Shown here one piece after another: positions 44,031-56,095 of a stretch of 62,000 bases of DNA. A program made the translations under genes and the position numbers. Source of the stretch: Phoronis australis (taxonomy: Eukaryota; Phoronida; Phoronidae); contig NMRA01000117.1 of NCBI GenBank assembly GCA_002633005.1, forward strand, positions 424,208-486,207, in the 5' to 3' direction. Every line of letters starts with the position of its first letter. The stretch's first letter is position 1. The notes under the pieces are model-generated. The model saw only the letters and a program-made list of their open reading frames with translations, was not told the DNA's origin and made no database searches.

Positions 44031-45769
44031 AACTATTCAACTGACAGGCTAGAAGAGGAGCTATGTATCTTGAGGCTAGGTCTGAGTTTCATAGACACAA
44101 GAATCTCACAAAGGAAGCTACTGTGATCACCTGAATCCCTTGTAATACATGGCAATATCTTGTTAAGGCTTGTGTCATCTTACGTGAGCTTGCGTTTTCA
44201 GAGGGTTCTGCGTCTGTGGCACACAGGCACCAGCCTGTGTTAGGTGACGAACAACATTGTTTGCCATCATAGACTGTCACCAGCGCAATTCGCAGTACGT
44301 TGACATGGTCCCTCAGTCACTGGAAGTAGACGCTTGAACTATATCTGAGTAGTGATAGTTTCCTTTACTTGTTGTAATATGTGACATATGTATACATGTA
44401 GGGACATAGGTTGGATTGTGCCTGTAGTGTCATTATGTCATTCCCAATTGCTAGGATAAAATGATGAATATTGTCAGAATTTGATGGTACAAACTATTGT
44501 TACTTCAATGTTTTAAAGTAGAAATCCTGAATTATCATTGTAGTTTTTGTGATTTAAGAAGTGGTGACACTTATAGGGACATTGTTGATTTTATGGCCAA
44601 AAGAACATTTTGGGATTAGTGTTGGATGGGATAGACTTGTTAAAGTTATCAGCCTTGACCACAGCTATAAAACAACAAAATCGGTTGTTTTTGGGTTTTG
44701 TTACAAATTCCCAATTCTCAATGTTGTTTGGCAGACATTCACTGAAATCAAGATTGGCAACTACAAGTCAAATACACTTAAAATACTTTACCGTATATTG
44801 ACAGGGATTTGGCTCCGCTGGCAGAGCGTTTGGTTGTTACTGCGAAGTTCCAGGTTGGATTTCGTGCTGAGGCTGATCTCTGAAAACAACTTTTCTCCTT
44901 TTGAACTGCCATAATTTGTTGAGATTTTCTTGCAACACCTGAGAAGTACTTATGAATCAAACATGTATATCTTGGCCTGTTTTTGTGAGAAATGTTTGTG
45001 TGCAGTTTCAAATCCTGAGGCTGGTTGGCTAGTGTGTTTTTTTTTTGTTAGGCTTAGCTATGTATTTAGGTGGGTGTGAAATATGCTTATTGCTTATTAA
45101 GTTATAATGAGGAGTGTGCTGTGTTTTTAATAAGATTTGGGTTTCCATGATGTCAAGTGTCTTGTTATGACTTGTTGACATTAATAAATTTGTAAATTTA
45201 AGTCGGTCATTGATTTTTTTCGGTTCAATGCTGTAAAAATAAAAAATAGAGGAAATGAATTTAAAAATAGAACACTGTGGAAGAAGAGATCAAAGATATC
45301 AGATATAGAAACACATTGACTTTGTGTGGTAAGACGTTACAGTTTTTGCATGGCATGTGACGACAAAAGGGTGTTTTGAAATTGATTTTTTGAAAAAGCC
45401 TATGGGTAGTTGATTCTTATTTTAAGAAATGATAAAGCCTGTCCTTCGGTGGAAAGTTTATACTAAGTTTTTAAACCTCATGAATAGTTTTGGAAAACTG
45501 TCGCTTTCCATGCGTTGCACAATGATTCCGAATATTTTCCACGCCTCATTTTTGTTAAATATTTCCAAAAATCTGAAATAATACAATTCCTAGAAGTGGT
45601 TTGATTTATAATTTGCGAACCAGGTACTCCATCAACAGGTACTAAGTGTTTTGATAATAGGTTTTGTGTGGGATTTTCAATACTAGTTGTTTTAGTTATT
45701 GATAACGCAGCTACAAAATGCCTACCACGGTTGAATAGGTCGTATTGAACTTCACATTTTGTGCGCTTG
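44031..45769. other. No gene seen; one tRNA-like block
   Basis: A block at about 44810-44880 (TTTGGCTCCGCTGGCAGAGC ... CAGGTTGGATTTCG) resembles A- and B-boxes of a tRNA-derived SINE, without a pairing acceptor stem. An AATAAA lies at about 45183. Frames at 44561-44914 have no recognisable family motif. Confidence 0.4.
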
Positions 45770-46165
45770 TATTGTCATTTTGTCCTGGTGTCCCCTCCAT
45801 ATCTCGATATCTCTGGTCGGATTTTAATGAAATTTGGCTCAAGGGGATCTCTAGAACGGTTTATGGCAGTTTTCAAACTTCCCCAGCCCTGCATGGGGTC
45901 ATGGGGATTGGCTTTTTCAGTATGTTGTGGGAAGAACATTTCCCGGTGATATCTAGGAAACAGATAGACGGATTTCAATGAAACTTGACAGAGGTATATG
46001 ATGTTACTGCGCCAAAACCATTAAAATTTCGGCAGATTTGACCACTGCAACTCCTCCAAGAGTTCATTTTGTTCTCGGCAAGGGGATTTTCAAGTCCGTT
46101 GCTTGGGGGGAAAACCGTTTCCGGAGATAACGATTGTTAACCGATGATTTCTATAAAACTTGACT
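45770..46165 (+). repeat. Two to three diverged ~150-190-bp tandem units (GAAATTTGGC family)
   Basis: Repeated blocks are TTTTAATGAAATTTGGCTCA (about 45823), GGATTTCAATGAAACTTGAC (about 45970) and TTTCTATAAAACTTGACTAT (about 46147), each preceded by an ATATCT/AGATAA-type stretch. It is a relative of the repeats in the ankyrin introns. Frames at 45745-45981 are read-through. Confidence 0.55.
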
Positions 46166-46472
46166 ATGACAATACACTGGCACCATTTGATTTTCGGAAA
46201 TTTGTTGTTGTTGCTGTTGTTGTTGTTACCAGCTAAGCTATGCCGTAGTACCTTTGATCATCTGGCATTTATCGAAAGGGTGACGTATTCCTGTCGACTG
46301 TGCTCCAATAAACGAGGGGTGGTTTCTCTGGGAGTCTGGACGCTTTGCGAAAACACTTAAAAGGGTTAAATATTCTGCCTTTAGTAGCAATACGTTAGTC
46401 ATTGTTACGCTTATACTATCTGAGCAGGCTGTCACAGCATATTACGAGCTTTAAAAAACAACGCCGCCAGCC

Positions 46473-46882
46473 GTTCAGTAACGCCAGGATCTTGCTAAGA
46501 AACAAAACTTAGCGAGATTACGTGGTATTTTAAACGAGGACATGTGATTTTGGCTAGATTTTAGTGAAGTCTTAGCGCTACTGAACTCAGTCACCTGATA
46601 TTCGTCTCATGGCGTGTTTCGACGTCGAATCCAGCACCTTATTGCCTCGACTTATTCCAAAGTCCAGTACTTTTATTGGATGGTCTTGAGTAAGTTGACC
46701 GAGTGGTGCTCCCATTTAAGTGTTTGGTAGAAGGGATATGAAGTGGGTAGTGTTCAATAACGCTCTGACCTACGCTAGGACCTCACTAAAATCTAGCCAA
46801 AGTCACATGTTCTCATTTAAAGTACACGGCACCATCTCAAGTAATCTCACGAAGTCTTGCTCTTTAGCAAGGTCCAAGTGTT
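46473..46882. mobile_element. MITE with ~130-bp terminal inverted repeats
   Basis: The left arm (about 46473-46605) contains GACATGTGATTTTGGCTAGA and TTTTAGTGAAGTC. The right arm (about 46750-46882) contains the inverted TCTAGCCAAAGTCACATGTT and GACCTCACTAAAA. The outer ends also mirror each other (GGATCTTGCTAAGAAACAAA versus CTTGCTCTTTAGCAAGGTCC). It is non-coding. Confidence 0.75.
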
Positions 46883-47169
46883 AATGAACTCAATGCAAGG
46901 CCCGGTTTGCTTGGTCTTGCTGCAGGCTTGGCCGGTGACTGTTGGCTTTGGCGCTTTCGGGAACTAGGGCCAGTTTTGGTATCGATTTGAGCATGTTTCT
47001 CATTTGCACAAGTTCCGGGTTGCCAAATTATACTTCGTTGATATTGAGTTTGTATGTCTGGCTGTAAGACACTACTCCCTTACTATATGTTATGGTGTTT
47101 CATGCCCCGAGAAGCAATATTTTTACACATCATTGTTACGAGAGATACTGACAGCTAGCACTTATCCAA

Positions 47170-47294
47170 GGGCTTGGAATTTTCCTCTTTTAACAGGATT
47201 TCCTCTTTTTTGGTTTCACTCAATCCTATTCATTTGTGGAACGGTACATCACCTATAAACTTTTCCTCTTTTTGTCATTGGTCATTCCAAGCCC
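47170..47294. mobile_element. MITE with GGGCTTGGAAT ends, copy 2
   Basis: The left end is GGGCTTGGAATTTTCCTCTT and the right end CATTGGTCATTCCAAGCCC, giving an 11-bp perfect terminal inverted repeat. It is the inverted, shorter relative of the element at 626-870. Confidence 0.8.
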
Positions 47295-48778
47295 TGTTAT
47301 CTAAACGTTAATTTCATCTGGCAACAGGAACATGATATAACGGTATTTTGAAAGCGTAATAATTTTCATCAAACCGGGTAATTTGAGGCTTTAACGAAAT
47401 GACCAATTTACACTACGAAATTTGAATGTCTCTGTTTATATGCAGTTTTTCCTAATTGAACCAGTATTTACCAAAATGTGCCTACGTACATTACCAATTG
47501 TATTTCCTATCAAATTCGCCATTTTCGCCCATGATTTTCTTATAAAGTACATCATTTATACCTGACCGGGTTTTCACATTGAAGCATTCACGATCATGGA
47601 ATATATTAGCATGCAAACTATTAGCAACTTTGTAAAACAAATCTTGTTGCTGAAAACATTGCGCGAATCTAAATTTTCCCTCTGGTGTTTTCTTGAAAAA
47701 GTTTGTGATACATCGACTTTACGATACAGAATTTTATGTGATTTTCCAAACCAATTTTATGCATCGTTTGTTTTTGTTCTGCAAAAACAATTATTGCGTG
47801 TAGCCGTCTGCACTAAAATACTCTGCTATACTTATCCTCAGACAGCTATCGCCGTTACATATATTAGTGTTACACGACTTATTTCCTTGTCCTTGTGATA
47901 ATTTTTAATTAGAGGAAAAATGTCTTGAATGGCAACCCCATGGAAAGCTGATATTTCGTATGCCCGGTATTCGTTATTATTTTTATGACGTGTACGTGTT
48001 CTTTTTATTTCTTTTTCACACCGCACTTGTTTGCAAAATTCGTCTGTTTCCTCAAAACCAATCCTTTTAATTAGTAACGTCAGATCCTTCCAGCTGCGAA
48101 CTATTTTTTTTCGGTCACGAATTGATCCCCTGAGTTTATGTGATCAAGAACGGTTTGTTATAAACATTATATTATTCGATCCACCATAATAGAGAAACCG
48201 ACAAGATCGGCTCTTCCCGGAAAATAACTGATTAAACATCATGTGATCAATAAGGGGAAAGAAACAACAAAATATAGCAGACGCGGATTTAGAGGGAGTC
48301 AAGGGGGCCATGCACCTACATTTGATGTAACACAAGGTGCAAACTCCTAGTTTCACTGTATGAAACGCAAGCGGATCGATTATCTTGTCAGTAGAAACCC
48401 ATGATCCGGTTCACAGAGCTCTGCTTCGTCAAAAAAATCAATAATGAATCCAGACTTTCAGTCAGTTTTCATCATCTTCAACGCATCGAATGGGTTATGT
48501 CGGCCTAAGCACAATTATTTTTTCTTGTGGTATTTTACAGCCATATTCTATGAAAATATTCTTGAATAACACTGTCGTACACTCTTTCACAGCGACATCT
48601 CGTAGCGTTGGGAAAGAGTACAGGGTACTGAGCACGCCCTTCCTGTGACTGCGCAGAGAAAGTGGACAGCTTGCCCAAGCGAATGCAGTCCATGATTGCT
48701 GTCAATTATTTCACTGTATTTACTATCAAAGCAGTTAATTGGAGAGCCACGTAAATACATAAAACGTATTGAGAGTGG
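47295..48778. other. No gene seen
   Basis: The stretch is AT-rich. A 100-residue frame at 47596-47898 has no recognised motif or splice support. A fragment at 48281-48310 resembles the short repeat at 20428-20585. Nothing else is supported. Confidence 0.4.
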
Positions 48779-48872
48779 CGTACATGAAGTAATATCCCAC
48801 GATAGGCCTACATTATTACGCGTATCGGTCGATACGCGGAATAACGACGAGTGGGATATTACTTCATGTACG
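48779..48872. repeat. 94-bp near-perfect palindrome (hairpin)
   Basis: The outer 22 bases on each side (48779-48800 and 48851-48872) are perfectly inverted: CGTACATGAAGTAATATCCC and its complement. The inner part, TTATTACGCGTATCG / CGATACGCGGAATAA, pairs with one mismatch around a three-base centre. RNA from it would fold into a long hairpin. It may be a palindromic MITE or a recent inverted duplication; a hairpin RNA source is possible but unsupported. Confidence 0.9.
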
Positions 48873-50383
48873 TCAATCGAGGTACCTTTTGTATTTATCC
48901 AATATGTTTCGAATTCCTAAGTTTCTTTCATTTTTTTACAGATTTTTTAAATACTTTACTCAAATTGTACACGTAGCAGATCACATCCTATATGTATGTA
49001 CTTGCGCATTAGGCTGCAAGTTTTCTCTAGTAAAAGAAACAGTTTTAAATGTGACGATTTATTACTTGAAAAGGGATGACAAAGATGAAAACAAGGATAA
49101 CTTTTCATTGAACTTGTAACATCTCATGAAAATAGTTAAATAACAACAATATTTGATGTTGTAGTTATCGAGGAATCGGCGCCTGAGTTGCAGACGATAA
49201 AATATTTAGGAAATGAAAACTGAAACAGAACTGCCTTATAATTAATAGTCCTGTTCCAGATGTTACGATTGCGACCTGATTGTATGTTGAGCGTTATTTA
49301 CACTGCTATGATTGTATTACTTTAAACAATTTTTTAAAAGTTTGGAGATCGAACCGGCTAACCAATGAGATAAATATAACTATGTATATAGCTCACTGCG
49401 GCTAACGACGTCGAGTCGACATTGACCTACCTTTTGAACTTTCCATGTCAGAGGTCACTTTTGAAGAAGTGCGGGAGGTGAATACGGAAAACTTTATTAC
49501 ATGGCCGTATTTCCCTCTCCTCGACAGATTCAACGCGTATGGGATAAATGGTTAAAAGGTTCATCTATATTTTTTCATTGTAACATGACGTTGAAGTACT
49601 TACCGTATTTCCGCCATTTGTCTCATGGGCGTCTGTGCGGAACTGTGTTTGTACGCGAAACTTAAGCGCATGCTCGATATATGAGAACCACTTGGATCAA
49701 AAAGGCATCCAAAAAAATATATTATTTCGGATATAGACCCAGAGGCCTAAAGACGCGGCAATGCAGTATTACAAAACTATTTATCAAATTTCTTGAAAAT
49801 ACGCCGAGGAACTCCGATACAGAGACTAACGTAAAAATTTCTCATTAGGAGGCACAGCGGTGGTCAAAACGGGTTCAGCTACATGCGAATTAATGTATGA
49901 GTCTATGCAGGGGACATTACCTGGGCTTATGTGCGAAACGTACGCGTATGCGCCAATATGTGAACCACTTGGGTGAAAATAGCCGCAAACAAGGGATTTG
50001 ATTGTTTCGGACATTAGCCCATGGTCTTAAAGGCGTGGCAATACGGTACAAGTGTTTCATCGTACTACTGTGCGCCATCTGTTATCTGTTTCAAGCAGGG
50101 GCATTGTTGATGCAAAGCACTAATCATCTCCCCTCTTATCTATCCTGACAACAGGAGAGTCAGTGGTGTAGTGATACGTTCAGAAGTCAGTGTGTGTTCA
50201 TGGGTCAGTGTATCAGCACCTCCTTTACACTGGAACGTGACGAACGTGTTTAAAGAGGCCTGGAACGCGATAAACAGACTAAATTATAATATAAAAAGTA
50301 GTTTTCTGCCACTGAAACAGAATTCAATCTGCTCAACAGATATTTTAGGGTTTGTTCGTAAAGATTTTTAATTTCTGTCCATA
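48873..50383. other. No gene seen
   Basis: Two loosely similar stretches near 49620-49760 and 49900-50060 (CGCGAAACTTAAGCGCATGC versus CGAAACGTACGCGTATGCGC, GTGAACCACTTGG) suggest an old repeat. Short frames at 49826-50014 and 50171-50371 have no support. Confidence 0.4.
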
Positions 50384-51716
50384 TTAAAGGAGAATGCTAC
50401 CCCGATTTAATTAATCTTTTTTGCCGTCTTAATCGGTCTATATCCACATCGCCTCGCATACGGTCGACCTTACCTTGCCAAGAGGTGTCGCGGTAACCTG
50501 TAAGGAAGGTGAGAAACGACGCTAGCGACGTCAAAGGTTCATATGCAGAGTGAATGCCGCTATGTTCCCGCTTTTCCGAACTAAGCAGCTGCGAGGAAAG
50601 CGTGTATATCGTTTTTTACTTCCCTGTTTGAAAATGAATTATTCTCACCCTAACCAATACTTATATAAAACTGAAACAAAGTCTGTCTCATTAGATGCAA
50701 TTTGTAATGCATTTGGAGTGTTCGTGAGTGCAAATGATTTGAGAAGCCAGCAATGAATAAATCACTGCATTACTGGCTTTAGGTGCTATAAAAGTACGGC
50801 TATTGACGGGACACCTAGGCCGTGTGAGCCCATGCTAATTTAGTGTTTGCTGGAAGAAACTGTTGTGAAACAACTCGATTTCCATCCCACGACCAGGTGT
50901 TAAGGGGAATCTTTATTTACATTTACATTACTCAAATAATGATTGTCATTGTACAACTTCTGCCCTGACGGTGCTGTCGTTGGCCAAAGCGGAACCTGAA
51001 TTCGCGACCCCCGACGAATAAGTAAATTTGCAGTTTCGTGGCTAATTCACCAACATAGTCAGGTGCACATTACTTTGTCTCACTAGTATAGTATTTTCTT
51101 GACTGGAAGTTTAGTTTCCACTGAACTTTGTCTGGTTTATGTTCGTGATGTCTGATCATTTTCCGAGCCACTGGCAGGGATAAGGAGTCAATCCGGCCGG
51201 CCGCGACGGGCCTGATCGTGCTCTGAGCCACTAGCCAGGCTAACAAGTGTTTTGTGTTTAGAACTCAAAAAATCACAAGTCTAAACAACACAGACCTAGG
51301 TTCTCCTGTCTGTATCTCACGGAAAATACTTCGAAATTATCTCCGAACAGACTCCAAACTCCTGCTACGGACCTTATTGGCCTCATATTGCCGAACTTTG
51401 TAGGCTACGGTGTGTCCAAATACCAATATATCCGTAAGAGCGAAATAAAACAACACGTTTTTATAAGAACTCGGTGTATTTTTAAGGGTTTTACATCGAC
51501 GTTTAATGATTTATTAGTGTTAAACGATGAATTCAAGCGATAAACTGACACCTATAACCCGCCTTGTGAACTGCTGAACAGACTGCGTGTGAAACCGATG
51601 ACGTCATTGGATAATTTCAACAACCTCCGTCTGCCGTCAGGTGTCGTTATGGAGTAGAACTACTCGATCTAAATTGATACAAATTAGGTTGTTTTTTGGG
51701 TGGCATGCTCCTTTAA
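50384..51716 (+). mobile_element. Non-autonomous TTAA-ended DNA transposon (copy 2)
   Basis: The left end TTAAAGGAGAATGCTACCC and the right end (reverse complement TTAAAGGAGCATGCCACCC) match at 17 of 19 positions. TTAA at both tips fits TTAA target duplication. The interior matches copy 1 (6693-8566) in blocks but lacks about 640 bp in total, including most of the THAP finger. The deletion fuses the THAP start to the conserved 40-residue frame (ending at 50756). Classification as Kolobok-like is inferred from TTAA plus THAP. Confidence 0.75.
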
Positions 51717-54510
51717 AGCATTTTCTTTTAGTTTCAAATTTCAAAAAACGATATGTCAACTGCTCGCTTCTTCGTCGATTTTTTCCCACAACGCAAAACA
51801 CGTTTCCTTATTTGATAATATTAGGGCAAGACATGGACCTAGCACATTCCCCTTATATGGAAAATGTGACCTTTGACCTCAAACGACTTCAAGCAGCTGA
51901 CTGTGAGTGCATGCGCGCATTTATCATAAGTGGGAGTGAGATTAGAAACTCTTTGGTAACCACAGAGTTTTTCCTTCCGTGTAAATTTTGTTTTTTTTCT
52001 GGAAATTTCCCCACAGGGGGAAGTGAATTACTCTGTACTAAATGTTGCGAGATGGTACTTTAGTCAGGAATTATGTAAAAGACATTTTTGACGATCTTTC
52101 TTGTTTCATGCCTCTTTAAAGAGTATTTCGCCGCTGTGTGGTTGAATTCTTAGCCAAAGCGTTCTGGGTATTTCAGGATCAGCTCGGTAATGTTTTTCTG
52201 AACATTTATTCAATCTTGAATTGTTCTCGAACGAGCTAGCAACTAAACTCACTGGCAATGCACACATGCGCCATTTTCGAATTCGAAATTTTAAGGTTTG
52301 CTAATCCCAGTTTACTTTGAGGCATTTTCTTGTGTCGATGATGGTTTCGATATTCTTGTTGGCAACGGAAAAGTATCCTATTAAGGTAAGGAATATTGTG
52401 AGACTTATTTTGTGAGAACAAAAGCCACAATTTGATTTTAACAGGGTATAATGACAGTTCAAAAAACGTTTCGGGTGGAAAGAAACAAACTGCTGACGAT
52501 CCTTTGCTGACAGCACATCTCAGTGACACGCACGTTAGCATACTAAATGATTGCTTCTCATGATTTTGAGATTGTCAGAAAAAACAAGTGACATTCCGGA
52601 TTTAATGGACGAATGTTGACACTTCTAATTTTCCACCATTGTATTATGACGTGTCAATATTGTTCAGCAAATTTGCTATCAGCTACTAACACATAATGAT
52701 GCATTAGTGTTCACCATCGTTTCAAATACTGACCAGAACATACAGACAAAACAGACAGAGAAAGACAGATAGTCCATTTGGCCATTCTGTGGTGATGTTA
52801 GAATACGACCTGCTTGGTCAAACAATAAAGGAATGGAGACTAATGGAAGGCTGTCGGAGCCGATTGTATGCTAAGTCACCTGTAAAAATTGTAAAACGAA
52901 GCAATACTGCTAAAAATAAAGTGGCTCGAAAACTTAACATCACGAAGAATAATTAAATAAAATTACGCGTTAACAATATGCTATTCAATAAGAAAACAAA
53001 GCAAAGATAATTCAGTCACCTGTCAGATGTTGAAAAAATATGACATGGCAGAGACTGTTAGCGAGTGCCATTCGATCACTAGCACAGTTAGTTTACTGAG
53101 TATTTATTACTAAATAAACTCTTCAAAGATTGGAAGTTTTAGTAGAAGTAAAGTGGTGCACACTCCCCCCNCCCCCCCCCATAGTAATATTGTAAAAAAG
53201 TTTAAAGCAGACGAAGTGTTGTAATACTCCAAACAAAAGATTTTTTTTTTCTTAGGGGTTTTGCGTGAGCATTAAATTTTCCGTGGCCTATGTGATGAAG
53301 TGCGCGTTTCTGTACTATTTTCAATGCGTGACATTTGTTAAGAACCCAGACGCAAATGCCAAAGTGAATTAGTGGTATAATAATTAACGTGCAATAAATC
53401 AGTTTGTAGAATCTGACTTAGAAGATAGTTTTTAAAAGACGGGTACCTCACTGTAGAATACGGGGGCCATAAAATATTCCACAATTTTCGTTTCTCAAAA
53501 ATGCACTCACTACTTCAATTGCATCACGTGCGTACATGTTCACAATCTTTGAAGAAGAACACATGTAACATTGTCAGTTTGGAGCAGATATTTATTTTTT
53601 GTAGTTCATTATTTATTTTCTCAACTAATTATGTCAATGTAAAGGTATTATTGGGGTTCAAATAGAAGACGCGGTGGGCTAGTTCTGCGTTCATATATAG
53701 CTGTGTGGCAAAAAGCGTTGCTGACCAGGGTATCGGTACTCTAAACTAGCGTATCAGGTAATATGATCTAAGATACCCCTGTGTGGAGTACATAAATTAC
53801 CACATTAGTAATGGGTTCATGTCAATAAAACAGTGGCTAAAATAAGATGATACATCGTGGACTAAAACTGGTGATTTTTCAAACTGTGTGACTTCTGAAA
53901 GTGATTTTGTGGTAAAAGGTTACGTTAAGATCATTTTTACCAGGAGAAATACAGAATAGATGCATCAGGTGTCGGAGTGGTACCGGTTGACCATGAATAA
54001 TTTTAGCAATGAGCTATAGCCCATTGACTTTAGTAACTCTTTGAACCGTGGTAGATAATTGGCTTGCAAGTCGTGATGCCGCACATAATAGCACGGGAAC
54101 GCTCTAGTATGGAATAGATTTACATCTGGGCTAGCCACGATTCAAGAATCGCTGTCGCAGGAATTGAAATAAAAGGGAATGTTTTTGCAATGCTGGTCAC
54201 GCATTCTTACCCAGAAGGAAAATATTTTTACGAGTCGAAATATGTTTAAGCACAGAGAGCGAGCCCTCTTATTCCGCGAACTGTTGACTCCTTTTTTCAA
54301 AAAGATTATCAAAGTCGTTACAGATCACTTGCGCAAGGCAATTCGGGTATTTTGGTAACCAACAATTTCCAGTCAGAAGTGAATGTTTTCTACGCATGTC
54401 GTTTGATTCCGCACATGCGCACATAACGTTCACCTCCGAAGGTTCAACTCTGTTTGAAGAAAACCTTCACATTTTATCCTGCGCACCTTTTGGATTGTTT
54501 TCGTCCGAGG
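51717..54510. other. No gene seen; diverged repeats and a poly-C run with an N
   Basis: The block at about 52148-52260 (TTGAATTCTTAGCCAAAGCG ... ACGAGCTAGCAACTAA) resembles 2208-2300 (TGAATTCTTAACCGAAGCG ... ATGAGCTGGCAACTAT), an old dispersed repeat. An N interrupts a poly-C run at 53171. No exon with both frame and splice support was found. Confidence 0.4.
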
Positions 54511-54520
54511 CTATAAAAAG
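54511..54520 (+). promoter_or_regulatory. TATA box of the secreted-precursor gene
   Basis: CTATAAAAAG is a strong TATA match. A start site about 30 bases downstream (near 54541) would give a short non-coding first exon ending at a good splice donor (TCTAAG|GTAAGA, 54598). The spacing and the matching acceptor at 56090 make this a coherent promoter. Confidence 0.65.
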
Positions 54521-54540
54521 ACCTAGAACGAGTCATACTC

Positions 54541-54598
54541 GTCTGGTTAGTAAATTACCGTCAGTGCGTGAAGACGTGTTTTAGAAAGTGTGTCTAAG
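54541..54598 (+). other. Non-coding first exon (5' UTR) of the secreted-precursor gene
   Basis: The exon is inferred between the expected start site after the TATA box and the strong donor TAAG|GTAAGAT. It has no ATG that stays open. The intron would run 54599-56090. The exact start is an estimate. Confidence 0.5.
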
Positions 54599-56095
54599 GT
54601 AAGATTTAAAACGTATTTTATGTCTGCACCATAATCTGTGTAAAATGCAAATGGCTTTTCAAATAGATTGAACGCGTGTTTTTATATGCTTGTCACAACA
54701 TCTCAAGATCGAATACCAATTTCCAACAATTTCAGCTCCAATGTTCGATACACAGCGCCTTTAAGGGGACCAGGGCAAAGTATTAGCCAGGATTAGTCCC
54801 GTCAGAAAGTCCCACCCCCGAACTGCCAATAGTATCTGAAAGAATTTTAGGGGGGATATGGCCCCTTCCCCCAAAAAAATTGTTTGGTACAAAGTTTTTT
54901 AAGAGATTACTTTTAAAAACCAATTAAAATGTGCTGTACACAGTTAATGTTTAGAGTAAATGAAATTTGAACTAAAAGATATTATTTCTTCGTCTTTGTC
55001 TCTAAGCACCTTGCTTAAAATTATGTAAATTACACGTTTCTCCGATTACCAGCATTTTAATAACCAGTCAAAAATAATAAAAAATGAAGAAGTAACAGTT
55101 TAGTAAGAAAGAGATTTAAAAGACAAAGACAATGCGCACCTTGTCCACTAACCGAACATATAAGTTAACTAAAACATAACTATCTGATGTTTCTTTGTTA
55201 TGCTTTCACGCCGATTGTTCAAAAAGGTACTCGCAGCTCAAACTGAAAAATGTCTTCTCATCTCGCCAGAAAAACAGCGGAATAACGTTTTTTGAACGAT
55301 ACTCTTTTCACGGTGCATTAATTCCCCTGACTGTCCCCAATGAGAATCTGACGAGACTGGCTTCTTGCCATCGAGTAGAATTAAAGGGCTGAATTTCGCC
55401 TTGTTTGGTTGACCATAAACGAAAATCAATTTAGGACTTTTTTACTCTCATAAAATCGGCCTCATAATATTCTTAAGCTTGATAAGATTCTATTTCTGTT
55501 ATCAAAAAGAATATCAAATCCATCTGTGACTCCAGTTAATTAGGGAGGCCAACCCTAAAATTGCGAATTCGACAATGGAACACGTGCGCGTTCCCTGTGA
55601 CTTGAGTTTGTAACGGAAACAGTATTCTATCACGGAATGAAAGTAAATTGGCGAACTCAATTTTTGTTTTTATTCAGCTGAACAAGATGAAATGTAGCTT
55701 TAAAGGAAATCGAAGCTGATAACGTTACCAGTTAAATTTTTCTGCTTGGATTTGAGCTATACTAGCTGACCGGCCACCCTGGTTCACCACGTGTCCCCCC
55801 CCCCCNCCCCCCCCCCCTCCCACCTCTCGATGCCTCTGCTGTTGAGGTCGTGGGTCTAATCCGTCAAGAGGCTGTCCTCGAGTATACATTTTTGTCGCCC
55901 ATGTCACTTTAAAAACCACTGCAGCCTCGACCAAACGTCTCACCCATAATCCCAGATATGGTTAAGTTAGCTAAAAAGATCTGGACCTCGAGTATATTGA
56001 CTTTACTCGAAACTGGAGTCCAAAAGCGACCAATTGTAAGGCGGGTGCAGGATTGAGAAGTTAAGTGACATTTTTGGCATTTATTTTCAGAGAAA

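Noticed and set aside
44810-44880. tRNA gene
   Set aside because: A- and B-box-like blocks are present but there is no acceptor stem and no clear anticodon arm; a SINE remnant is likelier.
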